From positions 3,051,001 through 3,115,000 of the forward strand of contig NZ_JADNQW010000005.1 of assembly GCF_015709455.1 (NCBI RefSeq): 64,000 bases of DNA, in the 5' to 3' direction. This document shows, piece after piece, positions 55,327 to 64,000 of this stretch. The DNA is from Methylosinus sp. H3A (lineage in GTDB: Bacteria > Pseudomonadota > Alphaproteobacteria > Rhizobiales > Beijerinckiaceae). Both the position numbers and the translations under genes were made by a program. Under the pieces are notes generated by a model. It was not told the DNA's origin, did no database searches, and was given only the letters and a program-made list of their open reading frames with translations. Every line of letters begins with the position of its first letter. Within the stretch, counting starts at the first letter, position 1.

Positions 55327-57513
55327 TTGGAGGCGGTTGTACGATCGGAACAGGATATATTCAATGACTTGGCGACTTTATGCGTCAGCGCCGGGTACGC
55401 TCACGCGATCGCCTATTTTTGCTTCCGCGACCATGTAGTCGGCTATAGCGACGCCCTCGAAGGGGCGGATTACGCAAAGCTATTTTCCTTCGAACGCCTG
55501 ATCCGCACTGAGATATCAACCCTCATCGGGCTAATGGTTCGCGCGCCACGCGATTTAACGACGCCAGATATCAAAACGCTCGAAAGCTATATCGCACGTA
55601 CCGAAACCCTTCTACGGGAGCTGCACGACGCTCTCAACGAGCCGGTCAAAACTGAATTGCAAAAAGCATTTGCAGACCCCGACAGAAACAATGAATTTAA
55701 TCCATTCGCCAATGCGGCGGCCCTGCGTGAGCCAATATTTTACGGTGCCGAGTCTGCATACAGCTTTCAGTACAGAGACCTGTCTGTCGAAAAGTATGCG
55801 CGCGACAAAGAGTGGCTGAGAAAGCAGAAGGGTTTTACGCCGGAGGATGCACGGCGCGTCGTTGCTGCTCTTTGTGAGTTCTTGAATGACAAACTGCTTG
55901 AGACGTTGAAGGGCATGAAGGGGCTCCCGCTGGAAAAATGGAGCGTCCTTAATGGCTTTCAGTTCACCGTTACTGACATCACTGCTAAATCAGGCCTGCC
56001 TGAAGCCACGGTAAAGGCCGCCATCGATGCTTTCACGTGTCCGGAAGACGGTAACTCCGCGTTCACGTCACTCAATGACTTCAATGCAGCCAACGCTTTC
56101 CCTATCCTGAAGGTGGACGGCGACAACCACATCCTGCTTCTTTACGTAAGCCTGACAGAAGCCCTGTACGAAACGCCGTTCTATTGGATGAATGGCGATA
56201 AGGCCTACGCTGCAGCAGCGATGACGAATCGCGGTGTGTTCACCGAGGAATTCTGCGCTGCGCGCCTCGAACGCGTGTTTGGCCCCAACAGGACTTTCCG
56301 CAACGTCGATATCTGGGAGAACAGTGCACGCAAGAAAAAGCTCGGCGAGATTGATGCGTTGGTATTGATCGGCGACCGCGCCGTCGTTGTTCAGGCCAAG
56401 TCGAAGAAGCTCACGTTGGCAGCACGCAAGGGCAATGATCTCCAGCTACAGAGCGATTTTAAGGCCGCCGTTCAGGATGCATGCGACCAAGCGATCACAT
56501 GCAGCAAATACTTACTAACCGGAGCATCTGTACTTGCTGATAGCTCTGGTAAAGAGATAAATCCTACATATACTTTGAAGACGGCTCATCCTGTCTGTGT
56601 CGTTTCTGATCACTATCCAGCATTAACCTTCCAGGCTCAACAATTGCTGACATTCAATCCGACTGACAAAATAAAGCAACCGCTGGTATGCGACGTATTC
56701 TTTATAGATGTTGTCACAGAGTTCTTGGAAACACCGCTTCGCCTTCTGAGTTACCTAGAATTGCGAGCGCGAGCTGCCAGCAACATTAGTCTTTCTCACG
56801 AAATCGTCGCTCTCGGGTATCACCTTCGCCAGAATCTTTGGCTTGGGGACTATAATTTTATGGCGTTAGACGACGACATTTCTGTCGACGTAGACATTGC
56901 AATGGCAGCTCGGCGCGACGGAGTTAATGGCGAAAAAAACCCTCGCGGGATACTGACGTACTTCAAGGGTACAGCCATTGGTCGGATCATTGAGGACATC
57001 GAAAAGCGCTCGGAACCTGGAGCAATCGCGGCCGGCCTCGAACTACTTAAACTCAGCGGCAAGAGCGCAAATGACCTCAGCCGGATGGTCGAAAAAATAA
57101 CCGTTGATGCTACAAGAGAAGGCAAACCCCATGATGCGACGATGGCCATCGGCGAAGCGGGCAGTGGGGTCACAGTACATTGCAACGCGTTGCCTGAAAA
57201 GGTTGCGGGTCCAAAGTTAAAACGTCACTGCGAATTGAGGAAATACGGCACCAGGGCAAATATTTGGTTCGGCCTTGCCATCAGGCCGTTGGACGGTGCA
57301 GTTCGCTTTGGTCTGACGCTTGATTACCCTTGGAAGCAGCAAGCGGACTTCGATGCTGCGGTTGCAAAGATGCCTGCGCCAACGCCGATAAAGGCTATCA
57401 GAAAAATTCTGAATGGAAAAAGGCAAGAAAAGACCGGGCGCAACGATCCTTGTCCTTGTAGAAGCGGCCTCAAATACAAGAATTGTCATCTACCGAAAGG
57501 TGGCTTCCACTAA
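55327..57513 (+). CDS. PD-(D/E)XK-like and SEC-C domain protein (accessory, possible defence)
   Basis: 728 residues. A central nuclease-like core has KKLGEIDALVLIGDRAVVVQAKSKK (about 339-361): Glu-x-Asp, then Gln-x-Lys, as in NERD/Mrr-type PD-(D/E)XK folds. The C-terminus is a SEC-C zinc motif, GRNDPCPCRSGLKYKNCH. The N-terminal 300 residues are helical without a named domain. TTG start with GGGGAGG upstream. Base composition is AT-richer than neighbours, indicating horizontal gain. A nucleic-acid-directed defence role is possible but unproven. Confidence 0.75.
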   Translation: MEAVVRSEQDIFNDLATLCVSAGYAHAIAYFCFRDHVVGYSDALEGADYAKLFSFERLIRTEISTLIGLMVRAPRDLTTPDIKTLESYIARTETLLRELHDALNEPVKTELQKAFADPDRNNEFNPFANAAALREPIFYGAESAYSFQYRDLSVEKYARDKEWLRKQKGFTPEDARRVVAALCEFLNDKLLETLKGMKGLPLEKWSVLNGFQFTVTDITAKSGLPEATVKAAIDAFTCPEDGNSAFTSLNDFNAANAFPILKVDGDNHILLLYVSLTEALYETPFYWMNGDKAYAAAAMTNRGVFTEEFCAARLERVFGPNRTFRNVDIWENSARKKKLGEIDALVLIGDRAVVVQAKSKKLTLAARKGNDLQLQSDFKAAVQDACDQAITCSKYLLTGASVLADSSGKEINPTYTLKTAHPVCVVSDHYPALTFQAQQLLTFNPTDKIKQPLVCDVFFIDVVTEFLETPLRLLSYLELRARAASNISLSHEIVALGYHLRQNLWLGDYNFMALDDDISVDVDIAMAARRDGVNGEKNPRGILTYFKGTAIGRIIEDIEKRSEPGAIAAGLELLKLSGKSANDLSRMVEKITVDATREGKPHDATMAIGEAGSGVTVHCNALPEKVAGPKLKRHCELRKYGTRANIWFGLAIRPLDGAVRFGLTLDYPWKQQADFDAAVAKMPAPTPIKAIRKILNGKRQEKTGRNDPCPCRSGLKYKNCHLPKGGFH

Positions 57514-57729
57514 GAATTAATTCGGTGCTCTATGTGCAGATGCGGAGGAAGGCCTGTAGTACGTGCAGCCTCTCGTCCAAGGAATCCCATGTGATGCAAT
57601 CTATTTTGGCGAGGAGCTGATGATAGTTCAAAGGGTTTAGAAGTCTGCTACTGGCGCGACTTTCCCTTTCGGGGAAGGTCGACGAGGAAGCATGGACCCG
57701 ATCCAGCTCGTTAATTCCTGTTCGGCCGT

Positions 57730-57868
57730 GTCATGCCCGCGCTCGTCGCGGGCATCCACGCCGGGACATTGCGACGCGTGGGGAAAAGACGCGGCGTTGT
57801 TCCGCCCATTCTTTGAGTTCTCCTCGCTCGTCGCGGCGTGGATGGCCGCGACGAGCGCGGCCATGACG
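57730..57868 (+). repeat. Intergenic hairpin repeats, two opposed copies
   Basis: Copy 1 has the hairpin ATGCCCGCG/CGCGGGCAT (57733-57755), followed by CCACGCCGGGACA. Copy 2, inverted, has GCTCGTCGCGGC/GCCGCGACGAGC (57826-57856) flanked by CCATGACG. Both share the CATGxCCGCGCTCGTCGCGG core. The rest of 57514-57987 contains no gene; aroA's frame is open into it. Confidence 0.6.
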
Positions 57869-57987
57869 CTGGGAGTCCTGGGGCAGGGGCTCGCGGCCGC
57901 CCGTGCTCGCGGCCTCCCGCGCTTTCGCCCGCCCACGGCATTTGTGACGCGGCGGCGCGCGTTGTATATGCCGATGCCGCGCGGGCC

Positions 57988-59370
57988 ATGGGAAACGGCG
58001 CCGCGGCCGGAGATCGAGCCAGATTGCACACCGACGCCGAACATTCCCCCTCGCCGCTCAGCGCCCTGCGCGCGAGCGGGCTCTCCGGACGCTGCCGCCC
58101 GCCCGGCGATAAATCCGTCTCGCATCGCTCGCTGATCCTGGGGACGCTGGCGGTGGGCGAGACGCGCGTCGAGGGGCTGCTGGAGGGCGACGACGTGCTG
58201 CGCACCGGCGAGGCCTGCCGCAAGCTCGGCGCGCGTGTCGAACGGCTCGGGCCGGGTAGCTGGAGCGTGCGCGGGCCGGGCCTCGGCTCGCTGCTGGAGC
58301 CGCGCGAGACGCTGGATTTCGGCAATGCCGGCACCGGCTCGCGGCTGATGATGGGCGTCGTCGGCGGCCATCCGATCAAAGCGCGCTTCGATGGCGACGC
58401 CTCGCTGCGCAAGCGGCCGATGCGCCGCATTCTCGATCCGCTGGTCCTGCAGGGCGCCCGCGTGCTGGAGCAGGCGGAGGGCGGGCGCTGCCCCATTCTG
58501 CTGCAGGGAACCGCCGAGCCTCTGCCGATCGAATATAAGACGCCGGTGGCCTCGGCGCAGATCAAATCCGCCGTGCTGCTGGCCGGGCTCAACTCGCCGG
58601 GCCGCACTGTGGTCATCGAGAACGAGGCCTCGCGCGACCATACGGAAAAAATGCTGATCCATTTCGGCGCCCGCGTCGTCAGCGAGCCTTATGGCGAGCA
58701 TGGGCGCAAGGTGACGCTGGAAGGAAGGCCCGAGCTGCGCCCGAGCCTGGTGCGCGTGCCGGCCGATCCGTCCTCCGCGGCCTTTCCCATTGTGGCGGCG
58801 CTGATCGCCGAGGGCTCGGAGATCGTGGTCGAAGGGGTGATGACCAATCCGCTGCGCTGCGGGCTCCTCACCACGCTCGCCGAGATGGGCGCGAGGATCG
58901 CGCTCGAGAACGTCCGAGAGGAGGGCGGCGAGGAGGTCGCCGATATTCGCGTCACCGCCTCGCGGCTCACCGGCGTGGATGTGCCGGCGGCGCGCGCGCC
59001 GTCGATGATCGACGAATATCCGATTTTGGCCGTGGCCGCCGCTTTCGCCGAGGGCGAGACGCGCATGCGCGGGCTCTCCGAGCTGCGGGTGAAGGAGTCC
59101 GATCGTCTCGAAGCGATCGCCGCGGGGCTGAAGGCCAATGGCGTCGATTGCGAGATCGTCGGCGACGATCTCATCGTGCGCGGCGGGGCTGGCCGCGTGA
59201 AAGGCGGGGGAAATGTCGAGACGCATCTCGACCATCGCATCGCGATGAGCTTTCTCGTCATGGGGCTCGGCGCCGACGCGCCTGCGGTGGTGGACGACGA
59301 TCGCATGATCGCCACGAGCTTTCCGAATTTTCGCGCCCTGATGGAAGGGCTGGGGGCTCGCTTTGCCTGA
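57988..59370 (+). CDS. aroA: EPSP synthase (class II type)
   Basis: 460 residues. [80 protein letters not shown] and [10 protein letters not shown] are the EPSPS motifs and resemble the class II (CP4-like) group. CP4-type glyphosate tolerance is linked to Ala in NAATG; here it is Gly (NAGTG), so that residue does not predict tolerance. ATG 57988 is preferred. The stop overlaps the cmk start (TTGCCTGA), coupling the two. Confidence 0.94.
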   Translation: MGNGAAAGDRARLHTDAEHSPSPLSALRASGLSGRCRPPGDKSVSHRSLILGTLAVGETRVEGLLEGDDVLRTGEACRKLGARVERLGPGSWSVRGPGLGSLLEPRETLDFGNAGTGSRLMMGVVGGHPIKARFDGDASLRKRPMRRILDPLVLQGARVLEQAEGGRCPILLQGTAEPLPIEYKTPVASAQIKSAVLLAGLNSPGRTVVIENEASRDHTEKMLIHFGARVVSEPYGEHGRKVTLEGRPELRPSLVRVPADPSSAAFPIVAALIAEGSEIVVEGVMTNPLRCGLLTTLAEMGARIALENVREEGGEEVADIRVTASRLTGVDVPAARAPSMIDEYPILAVAAAFAEGETRMRGLSELRVKESDRLEAIAAGLKANGVDCEIVGDDLIVRGGAGRVKGGGNVETHLDHRIAMSFLVMGLGADAPAVVDDDRMIATSFPNFRALMEGLGARFA

Positions 59371-60019
59371 ACGGGGACTTGTCATCGCCATAGACGGGCC
59401 GGCGGCCTCGGGGAAGGGCACGCTGGCGCGCCGGCTCGCGGCGCATTTCGGCCTTCCGCATCTCGACACCGGCCTGCTCTATCGCGCCACCGCCTGCGCG
59501 CTGCTCGACGATGGGCGGCCGCTCGACGATATTCGCGCCGCTGTGGAGGCGGCGCGCGGCCTCGCGCTCTGCGATTTCGACGAGGCGCGGCTGCGCTCGC
59601 GCGAATTGGGCGAGGCCTCCTCCGTCGTCGCCGCCATTCCGCAGGTGCGCGCGGCGCTCATCGAGGCGCAGCGCAGCTTCGCCTCGCGCTCGGAAGGCGC
59701 GGTGCTGGACGGGCGCGACATAGGCACGGTGATCTGCCCCGACGCCGTGGTGAAGATTTTCGTCACCGCCAGCGCCGAGAAGCGCGCGCAGCGCCGCGCG
59801 CTGGAGCTCGCCTCGCGCGGCGAGCGCGTCGATTATGCGCATATTCTCGAGGACATACGCCGGCGCGACGAGCGTGACAGCGGCCGCAGCTCGGCGCCGT
59901 TGAAAATCGCCGATGACGCCACGCGGCTCGACACCACCGATCTCGACATAGAGGCGGCCTTCGCCGCCGCGCGCGACATTGTGCGGGAGAAGGCGGAGCT
60001 CGTCGGAAAGGTCGGCTGA
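59363..60019 (+). CDS. cmk: Cytidylate kinase
   Basis: 218 residues. P-loop [56 protein letters not shown]. It phosphorylates CMP and dCMP. The TTG at 59363 overlaps the end of aroA by 8 bases. aroA-cmk is a common alphaproteobacterial order. Confidence 0.95.
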   Translation: MPERGLVIAIDGPAASGKGTLARRLAAHFGLPHLDTGLLYRATACALLDDGRPLDDIRAAVEAARGLALCDFDEARLRSRELGEASSVVAAIPQVRAALIEAQRSFASRSEGAVLDGRDIGTVICPDAVVKIFVTASAEKRAQRRALELASRGERVDYAHILEDIRRRDERDSGRSSAPLKIADDATRLDTTDLDIEAAFAAARDIVREKAELVGKVG

Positions 60020-60032
60020 GCGAGGCGGCGCA

Positions 60033-60863
60033 ATGAGCGAGGACGCGAGAAAAATCTTTCGTTTCGCGCCGTCGCCCAATGGCTATCTCCATCTCGGCCA
60101 CGCCTATTCGGCGTTGCTCGATTTCGATCTCGCGCAGCGCGAGGGCGGCCGCTTCCTGCTGCGCTTGGAGGATATCGACCAGGGGCGGGCGCGGCCGGAG
60201 TTCGAGGCGGCGATCTATGAGGATCTGGCCTGGCTCGGTCTTTCCTGGGAGGAGCCGGTCCGTCGCCAATCCGAGCATTTGGACGACTACGCCGCGGCGC
60301 TCGCAAAGCTCGACGCGCTCGGCCTGCTCTATCCTTGCGTGTGCTCGCGCGCCGATATCGCCCGCGCGAGCGAAGCACTCGCCGATCCGCCGCGCGATCT
60401 CGACGGCGCGCCGCTCTATCCTGGAACGTGCCGCGGCAAGAGGCTCGCGCGCGCCGGAGCCAATCTGCGGCTCGATATGGCGAAGGCCGCGGCGCTCGTC
60501 GGCGGCGAGGTCTCCTGGCGCGAGCATGGGAAGGAGATCGTCGCTTCGCCGCAGGAGTGGGGCGACGTCGTGCTGGCGCGCAAGGACATTGGGACGAGCT
60601 ATCACATCGCCGTCACCATCGACGACGCCTTGCAGGGCGTGACCGATGTGGTGCGGGGCAGGGATCTCTATGAGGCGACGCGCCTCCATCGGCTGCTTCA
60701 GGAGCTGCTCGGATTGCCGGCGCCCGCCTATCGCCATCACGCGCTGGTGCTGGACGAGGACGGGCGCAAGCTCGCCAAGAGCCGGCTCTCCAAGCCTTTG
60801 CGGGAGTTGCGAGCGGAGGGCGCGACGCCGGCCGAGGTGCGGGCGATGCTCGGCCTGGCGTGA
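60033..60863 (+). CDS. gluQRS: Glutamyl-Q tRNA(Asp) synthetase
   Basis: 276 residues, a class I GluRS paralogue without anticodon-binding domain. HIGH-like FAPSPNGYLHLGHAYSAL, KMSKS-like GRKLAKSRLSKPL, and a CVCSRADI..YPGTCRG zinc pattern. It attaches glutamate to queuosine of tRNA-Asp. ATG 60033 begins MSEDARKIFRFAPSP, 13 bases after cmk. Confidence 0.92.
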   Translation: MSEDARKIFRFAPSPNGYLHLGHAYSALLDFDLAQREGGRFLLRLEDIDQGRARPEFEAAIYEDLAWLGLSWEEPVRRQSEHLDDYAAALAKLDALGLLYPCVCSRADIARASEALADPPRDLDGAPLYPGTCRGKRLARAGANLRLDMAKAAALVGGEVSWREHGKEIVASPQEWGDVVLARKDIGTSYHIAVTIDDALQGVTDVVRGRDLYEATRLHRLLQELLGLPAPAYRHHALVLDEDGRKLAKSRLSKPLRELRAEGATPAEVRAMLGLA

Positions 60864-60957
60864 GGCGGGCGGGGCGGCCGCGCCGCTTGTCGCCCCAGAT
60901 GAAATCAGGCATGTTTACTCGAGTTTAAATTTCCGCCTTTCCGCGAAGGAACATCCC

Positions 60958-61290
60958 ATGAGGACATTGCTCGCCGTCCTGGCCGCTCTGGCGGCGACGA
61001 CCTCCGTCGCCCGCGCCAATTATGGCTATTGCTTCACACATGGCCTCCTGGGCGGGACCAAGGTCGTGGTTCACGATCAGGTTCGCGAGGCCGATTTCTG
61101 GGACGGCGCCACGGTGAACGCCTATCGCGCGCGGCTCGAATCGGCGCATCGCTTCCACTTTGGCGCGCTGACCTGTCCGGGGTTCGAGACGGAAAAGGAG
61201 GCGCAGGAGAGCCTCGCCCTGCTGCGGCGTGTCTCGGTCGAGCAGGGATTCGCCGATTTTCCCTATCCGCCGCAGCCGGCGGTCGATTGA
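60958..61290 (+). CDS. Small periplasmic hypothetical protein
   Basis: 110 residues: signal peptide MRTLLAVLAALAATTSVARA, then NYGYCFTHGLLGGTKVVVHDQV and GALTCPGFETEKEAQ, with two Cys likely disulphide-linked. AAGGA upstream of the ATG. No family known. Convergent with the AI-2E family gene. Confidence 0.7.
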   Translation: MRTLLAVLAALAATTSVARANYGYCFTHGLLGGTKVVVHDQVREADFWDGATVNAYRARLESAHRFHFGALTCPGFETEKEAQESLALLRRVSVEQGFADFPYPPQPAVD

Positions 61291-61293
61291 GGC

Positions 61294-62325
61294 TCAGCTC
61301 TCGTCCCGCGGGCCTTTGTCGGAGAGCAGCGCCGCGACCCAGCGGCTCGAGGGGAAGTGATCGCAGAGAGTCAGAAAGGCGATGGCGATCGGCACGCCGA
61401 TGAAGGCGCCCGGCAAGCCCCAGAGAAAGGTCCATAGAAGGACGGAGAAGACGACGACAGTCGGCGACATTGCGAGCGCAGAACCCGAGAAGGCCGGCTC
61501 CAGCCCGCTGCCGATGACGAGCTGGACGAGGCCCAGCACGCCGAGAACGACGAGCGCCGTCTGCCCCGAGTCGAATTGCGCATAGGCGAAGAGCGCGGGA
61601 AGGAGCGTCGCCACGGCCGGGCCGATATAGGGTAGATAATTCAAGGCGAAGGTCAGCACGCCCCAGGCCGCCGGACGATCGAGGCCGATGGCCAGCGCGA
61701 AGAGAAAGACGAGCGCGCCGGTGGCCAGACTCGCCACAGTGCGAACCAGCATGTAGCGGCGCAGCTTGCCGGCGATGCGCGCGCCGGCGTGAAGAAGCGA
61801 GCGCGCCGTCTCCTCGCTGCGCGAGGCGGCGAGCTTCTTCTCGAATCCGGCCGCTTCGGCGAGGCCCATGATCACATAGATCAGCACCACCAGAGCGAAG
61901 CCGACGAATATGTTGATTCGCGTCGCAGCCGTTTGAATCAGCGCGAGAACCCAGGCCGCGTTGAAATGTTCCGTGACCAGGGAGGCGACGAAGATATCAT
62001 GCGTCTCCAGCCATTTGGTCGCATTTTCGAAGGACGCCTTCACGCGGTCGACGTTACGGATGAACCAGTCGACGATCTCGCCGCCGCTCCAGACGATGAG
62101 CGACGACAGCGCGATCATGACGGCGAGCGCGACGACGATGCTGAGGAGCAGCGCGACCGGCCTCGGCGCTATCGACTGTAGCGCCTGCTGCAGCGGCCAG
62201 ATCAGCGCGATGATGAACAGCGCGAAGACGACCGGCTCGAGCACCGCCTGGCCGAGCGAGAAGGCGGCGAGCATGACAAAGCCGATGACGATGACCGCCG
62301 CCGTATCGGCCGCTCTCTCCCCCAT
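61294..62325 (-). CDS. AI-2E family (TqsA/PerM-like) membrane transporter
   Basis: 343 residues with about eight membrane helices: ALIWPLQQALQSIAPRPVALLLSIVVAL at the start, GVLTFALNYLPYIGPAVATLLPALF and LWTFLWGLPGAFIGVPIAIAFLTL near the end, the latter being the family signature. Family members export autoinducer-2 or other solutes, or act in Na+/H+ exchange; substrate unknown. GGGGG before the ATG. Confidence 0.88.
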   Translation of the reverse strand: MGERAADTAAVIVIGFVMLAAFSLGQAVLEPVVFALFIIALIWPLQQALQSIAPRPVALLLSIVVALAVMIALSSLIVWSGGEIVDWFIRNVDRVKASFENATKWLETHDIFVASLVTEHFNAAWVLALIQTAATRINIFVGFALVVLIYVIMGLAEAAGFEKKLAASRSEETARSLLHAGARIAGKLRRYMLVRTVASLATGALVFLFALAIGLDRPAAWGVLTFALNYLPYIGPAVATLLPALFAYAQFDSGQTALVVLGVLGLVQLVIGSGLEPAFSGSALAMSPTVVVFSVLLWTFLWGLPGAFIGVPIAIAFLTLCDHFPSSRWVAALLSDKGPRDES

Positions 62326-62484
62326 CGTCGTCCCCCCGATTTTCCGAGCCCTGGGCGCTCGTGAGGACAGGTAGAGCGGCGCCGTCCTTGGAAAACACCC
62401 TCGCGAAAACGCTTCGTGATTGTCGCAAGCGCGCCGAGCGCTAATTGCCAGCGAGCCTTTTCGGACGAATTGGAGACCACGCTC

Positions 62485-62715
62485 ATGGACGACAAAGACG
62501 AAAATTTCTCGCGCCGCGCTTTCGCCGCGGGCCTGTTCGCCGCGCTCGTCGCTGCGCCGCTCGCCATGGTCGCGCCGTCGCAGGCCGAGGCCCAGGAGCG
62601 GCAGTTCGTGCGGCCGTCACATACGCCGCGCGTGCAGCGTCCGCGCAGCCATGTGCGGGGTCCGGCGACGCATCGGAGCCTGTTCCGCGCCCGCCGACGC
62701 ATTCACATCCATTGA
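62485..62715 (+). CDS. Small basic exported protein, possible Tat signal
   Basis: 76 residues: MDDKDENFSRRAFAAGLFAALVAAPLAMV with a twin-Arg SRRAF motif, cleavage near AEAQ-ERQF, then an Arg/His-rich chain ending RRRIHIH. GGAG upstream. No domain. It may bind nucleic acid or anionic surfaces; function unknown. Confidence 0.55.
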   Translation: MDDKDENFSRRAFAAGLFAALVAAPLAMVAPSQAEAQERQFVRPSHTPRVQRPRSHVRGPATHRSLFRARRRIHIH

Positions 62716-62757
62716 CGCGCGCTTTGCGGGAACATGCTCTAGGGCAGGGGGTAGGAG

Positions 62758-63306
62758 ATGAACGACTATAGCGTCGCGCCGGAGTTCGGAGAGCCTGCCG
62801 TCGCGGCGCGGGCGGGCGCCTGGCTGAAACGCAAAGCGCCCTATCTCGTCGTGCTCGCTCTGGCGATTTTCGGCGTCGCCTATACGAGCCTCGCCCAGCA
62901 GCCGCTCTTTGGATATTGGGAGTTTCTGGGCGTCGCGATCGGCGTCGCCTGCGTCGCCATCGGCTGGCGCCAGGCGCCCGACCGCAGCGCGCGTTTCGCG
63001 CTGGCGCGCACCCAGGCGTTGCATTGGGCGGCGTTTCTCGTCGCGATGAATATCGTGCTGTTGCCAAGCGTGAACAGCTTTCTCAACGCGCCGGCGACCG
63101 GGCTCGCTCTGCTGCTGCTGCTGGCGCTCGGCACTTTCGTGGCCGGGATTTACGTCTCATTCGACATCGCCGTGCTCGGCCTCGCCATGGCGGTCGCGGT
63201 GCCGGCCATCGCCTGGTTCAAGCAATCGGCGCTGTTCCTGATTCTGGCCGTGCTGGTCCTGGGCGCAGTCGTCGCCGCCTTTTGGCGGCGTGGCGGCGGC
63301 GACTGA
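62758..63306 (+). CDS. Hypothetical membrane protein
   Basis: 182 residues with about five membrane helices (YLVVLALAIFGVAYTSLA, FLGVAIGVACVAIGW, and others). No conserved motif recognised. ATG preceded by GGGGGTAGGAG. Located between a small exported protein and the convergent M23 peptidase. Confidence 0.65.
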   Translation: MNDYSVAPEFGEPAVAARAGAWLKRKAPYLVVLALAIFGVAYTSLAQQPLFGYWEFLGVAIGVACVAIGWRQAPDRSARFALARTQALHWAAFLVAMNIVLLPSVNSFLNAPATGLALLLLLALGTFVAGIYVSFDIAVLGLAMAVAVPAIAWFKQSALFLILAVLVLGAVVAAFWRRGGGD

Positions 63307-63328
63307 TCAGGCGTTGGTCGGTGAGAAT

Positions 63329-64000
63329 TCAGCGGCCCTGCCGCGTGGCGACATGGGGATTATTGGGCGCCTTGGCCATCAGCTGATCGATACGGTCGCG
63401 CTCACGCTTGAAGTCTGCGAGCAGCTTGCCGTCGAATTCGCGCGTGCGCGCCAGCTTGACGCGCATCGGATCGACGAAATGGCCGTTGACCATTACCTCA
63501 TAATGGAGATGCGGGCCCGTCGACAGGCCCGAGGAGCCCAAGAATCCGACGATCTGGCCCTGCTTGACGCGGATTCCATCGCGAATGCCGCGCGCGAAGC
63601 CGGACATGTGATTGTAGGAGGTCGAATAGCCGTTGGCGTGCTGGATCTCCACCCGGCGGCCATAGCCGCTGTGCCACCCGGATTCCACCACGACGCCATT
63701 GCCGGCCGCCAGAATGGGCGTGCCGATGGGCGCCGCCCAATCGACGCCCGTATGCATCTTGTAATAGCCGAGGATCGGATGGCGGCGCATGCCGAAGCCA
63801 GAGCGCGTCTCGCCCGCCGCGATCGGCTTGCGCACCAGGAATTTACGGCTCGACCGGCCGTTCTCGTCATAATAGTCGACGAGACTGTCGTCGACGGTCT
63901 GATAGCGATAATAGCGCAGCGTCTCGTTGCGCGTGGTGATGGAGGCGTAGAGCAGCGCCTCCCGCCCGGAGCCTTCCTCGTTCTCGTCATAGAGCACGTC
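63329..64000 (-). CDS. M23 family metallopeptidase, C-terminal part
   Basis: The last 223 codons; the N-terminal part is beyond the right edge. The LytM domain has SGFGMRRHPILGYYKMHTGVD (zinc His and Asp) and STGPHLHYEVMVNG (HLHYE with catalytic and zinc His), plus GNGVVVESGWHSGYGRRVEI. These cut peptidoglycan cross-links or activate amidases in the periplasm. An upstream basic domain (TLRYYRYQTVDDSLVDYY) fits the opacity/M23 type with N-terminal OapA-like regions. Confidence 0.88.
   Translation of the reverse strand, partial: DVLYDENEEGSGREALLYASITTRNETLRYYRYQTVDDSLVDYYDENGRSSRKFLVRKPIAAGETRSGFGMRRHPILGYYKMHTGVDWAAPIGTPILAAGNGVVVESGWHSGYGRRVEIQHANGYSTSYNHMSGFARGIRDGIRVKQGQIVGFLGSSGLSTGPHLHYEVMVNGHFVDPMRVKLARTREFDGKLLADFKRERDRIDQLMAKAPNNPHVATRQGR

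Overview
The window is GC-rich chromosomal DNA from an alphaproteobacterial (Rhizobiales-type) type II methanotroph of the Methylosinus/Methylocystis kind. The evidence is a complete pmoCAB operon for particulate methane monooxygenase (50738-53859), a hopanoid-type RND transporter start (1-156), alphaproteobacterial gene neighbourhoods (DUF1674-rsmB-heparinase-like-purH; ptsP-prfA; hslV-hslU; aroA-cmk), and rhizobial-style palindromic intergenic repeats. Genus is an inference.

Layout. 1-8.5 kb: hpnN end, an SdhAF4-like gene, rsmB, a heparinase II/III-like gene and purH. This housekeeping block is interrupted at 3.86-6.40 kb by an AT-rich TIR-STAND-TPR gene with a frameshift. 8.5-24 kb: porin, AcoR-like regulator, a two-barrel outer-membrane protein, prfA, ptsP, a degenerate GGDEF-EAL receptor, class II aldolase, hslVU and tRNA-Ala. 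24-30.5 kb: acyltransferase, a phosphonoacetate cluster (PstS-like binding protein, phnA, divergent LysR regulator), rlmB and ispE.

30.7-38.1 kb is the most unusual region: four genes on the minus strand. In order of transcription they encode a trypco2-like small protein, a trypsin-like protease with a probable VMAP C-terminal domain, a MoxR-type AAA+ ATPase, and a 1344-residue protein joining a SAV_2336/vWA-like region, WD40 repeats and a GT-B glycosyltransferase that carries a Tyr/Ser/Gly/Trp-rich insert. The three large genes are tightly coupled (ATGA and CTGA overlaps). It looks like a VMAP-type ternary conflict system with a glycosyltransferase fused on as the likely effector.

38.3-42 kb: pirin with a divergent LysR regulator, an internally deleted IS5/IS427-like element, and an integrase remnant abutting a CAT-anticodon tRNA. 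42-48 kb: Anbu-type proteasome homologue, Sua5, an Ntn-hydrolase-like gene, an unknown Cys/His protein and pgi. 48-54 kb: a frameshifted TniA/TnsB-like DDE transposase, a 35-residue membrane ORF, then pmoCAB with promoter and terminator; PmoA resembles the pMMO2 isozyme more than ordinary type II PmoA1. 54-64 kb: a PD-(D/E)XK/SEC-C accessory gene, aroA-cmk-gluQ, small secreted proteins, an AI-2E family transporter and the end of an M23 peptidase.

All assignments come from reading the sequence and from memory of protein families; no database search was run.
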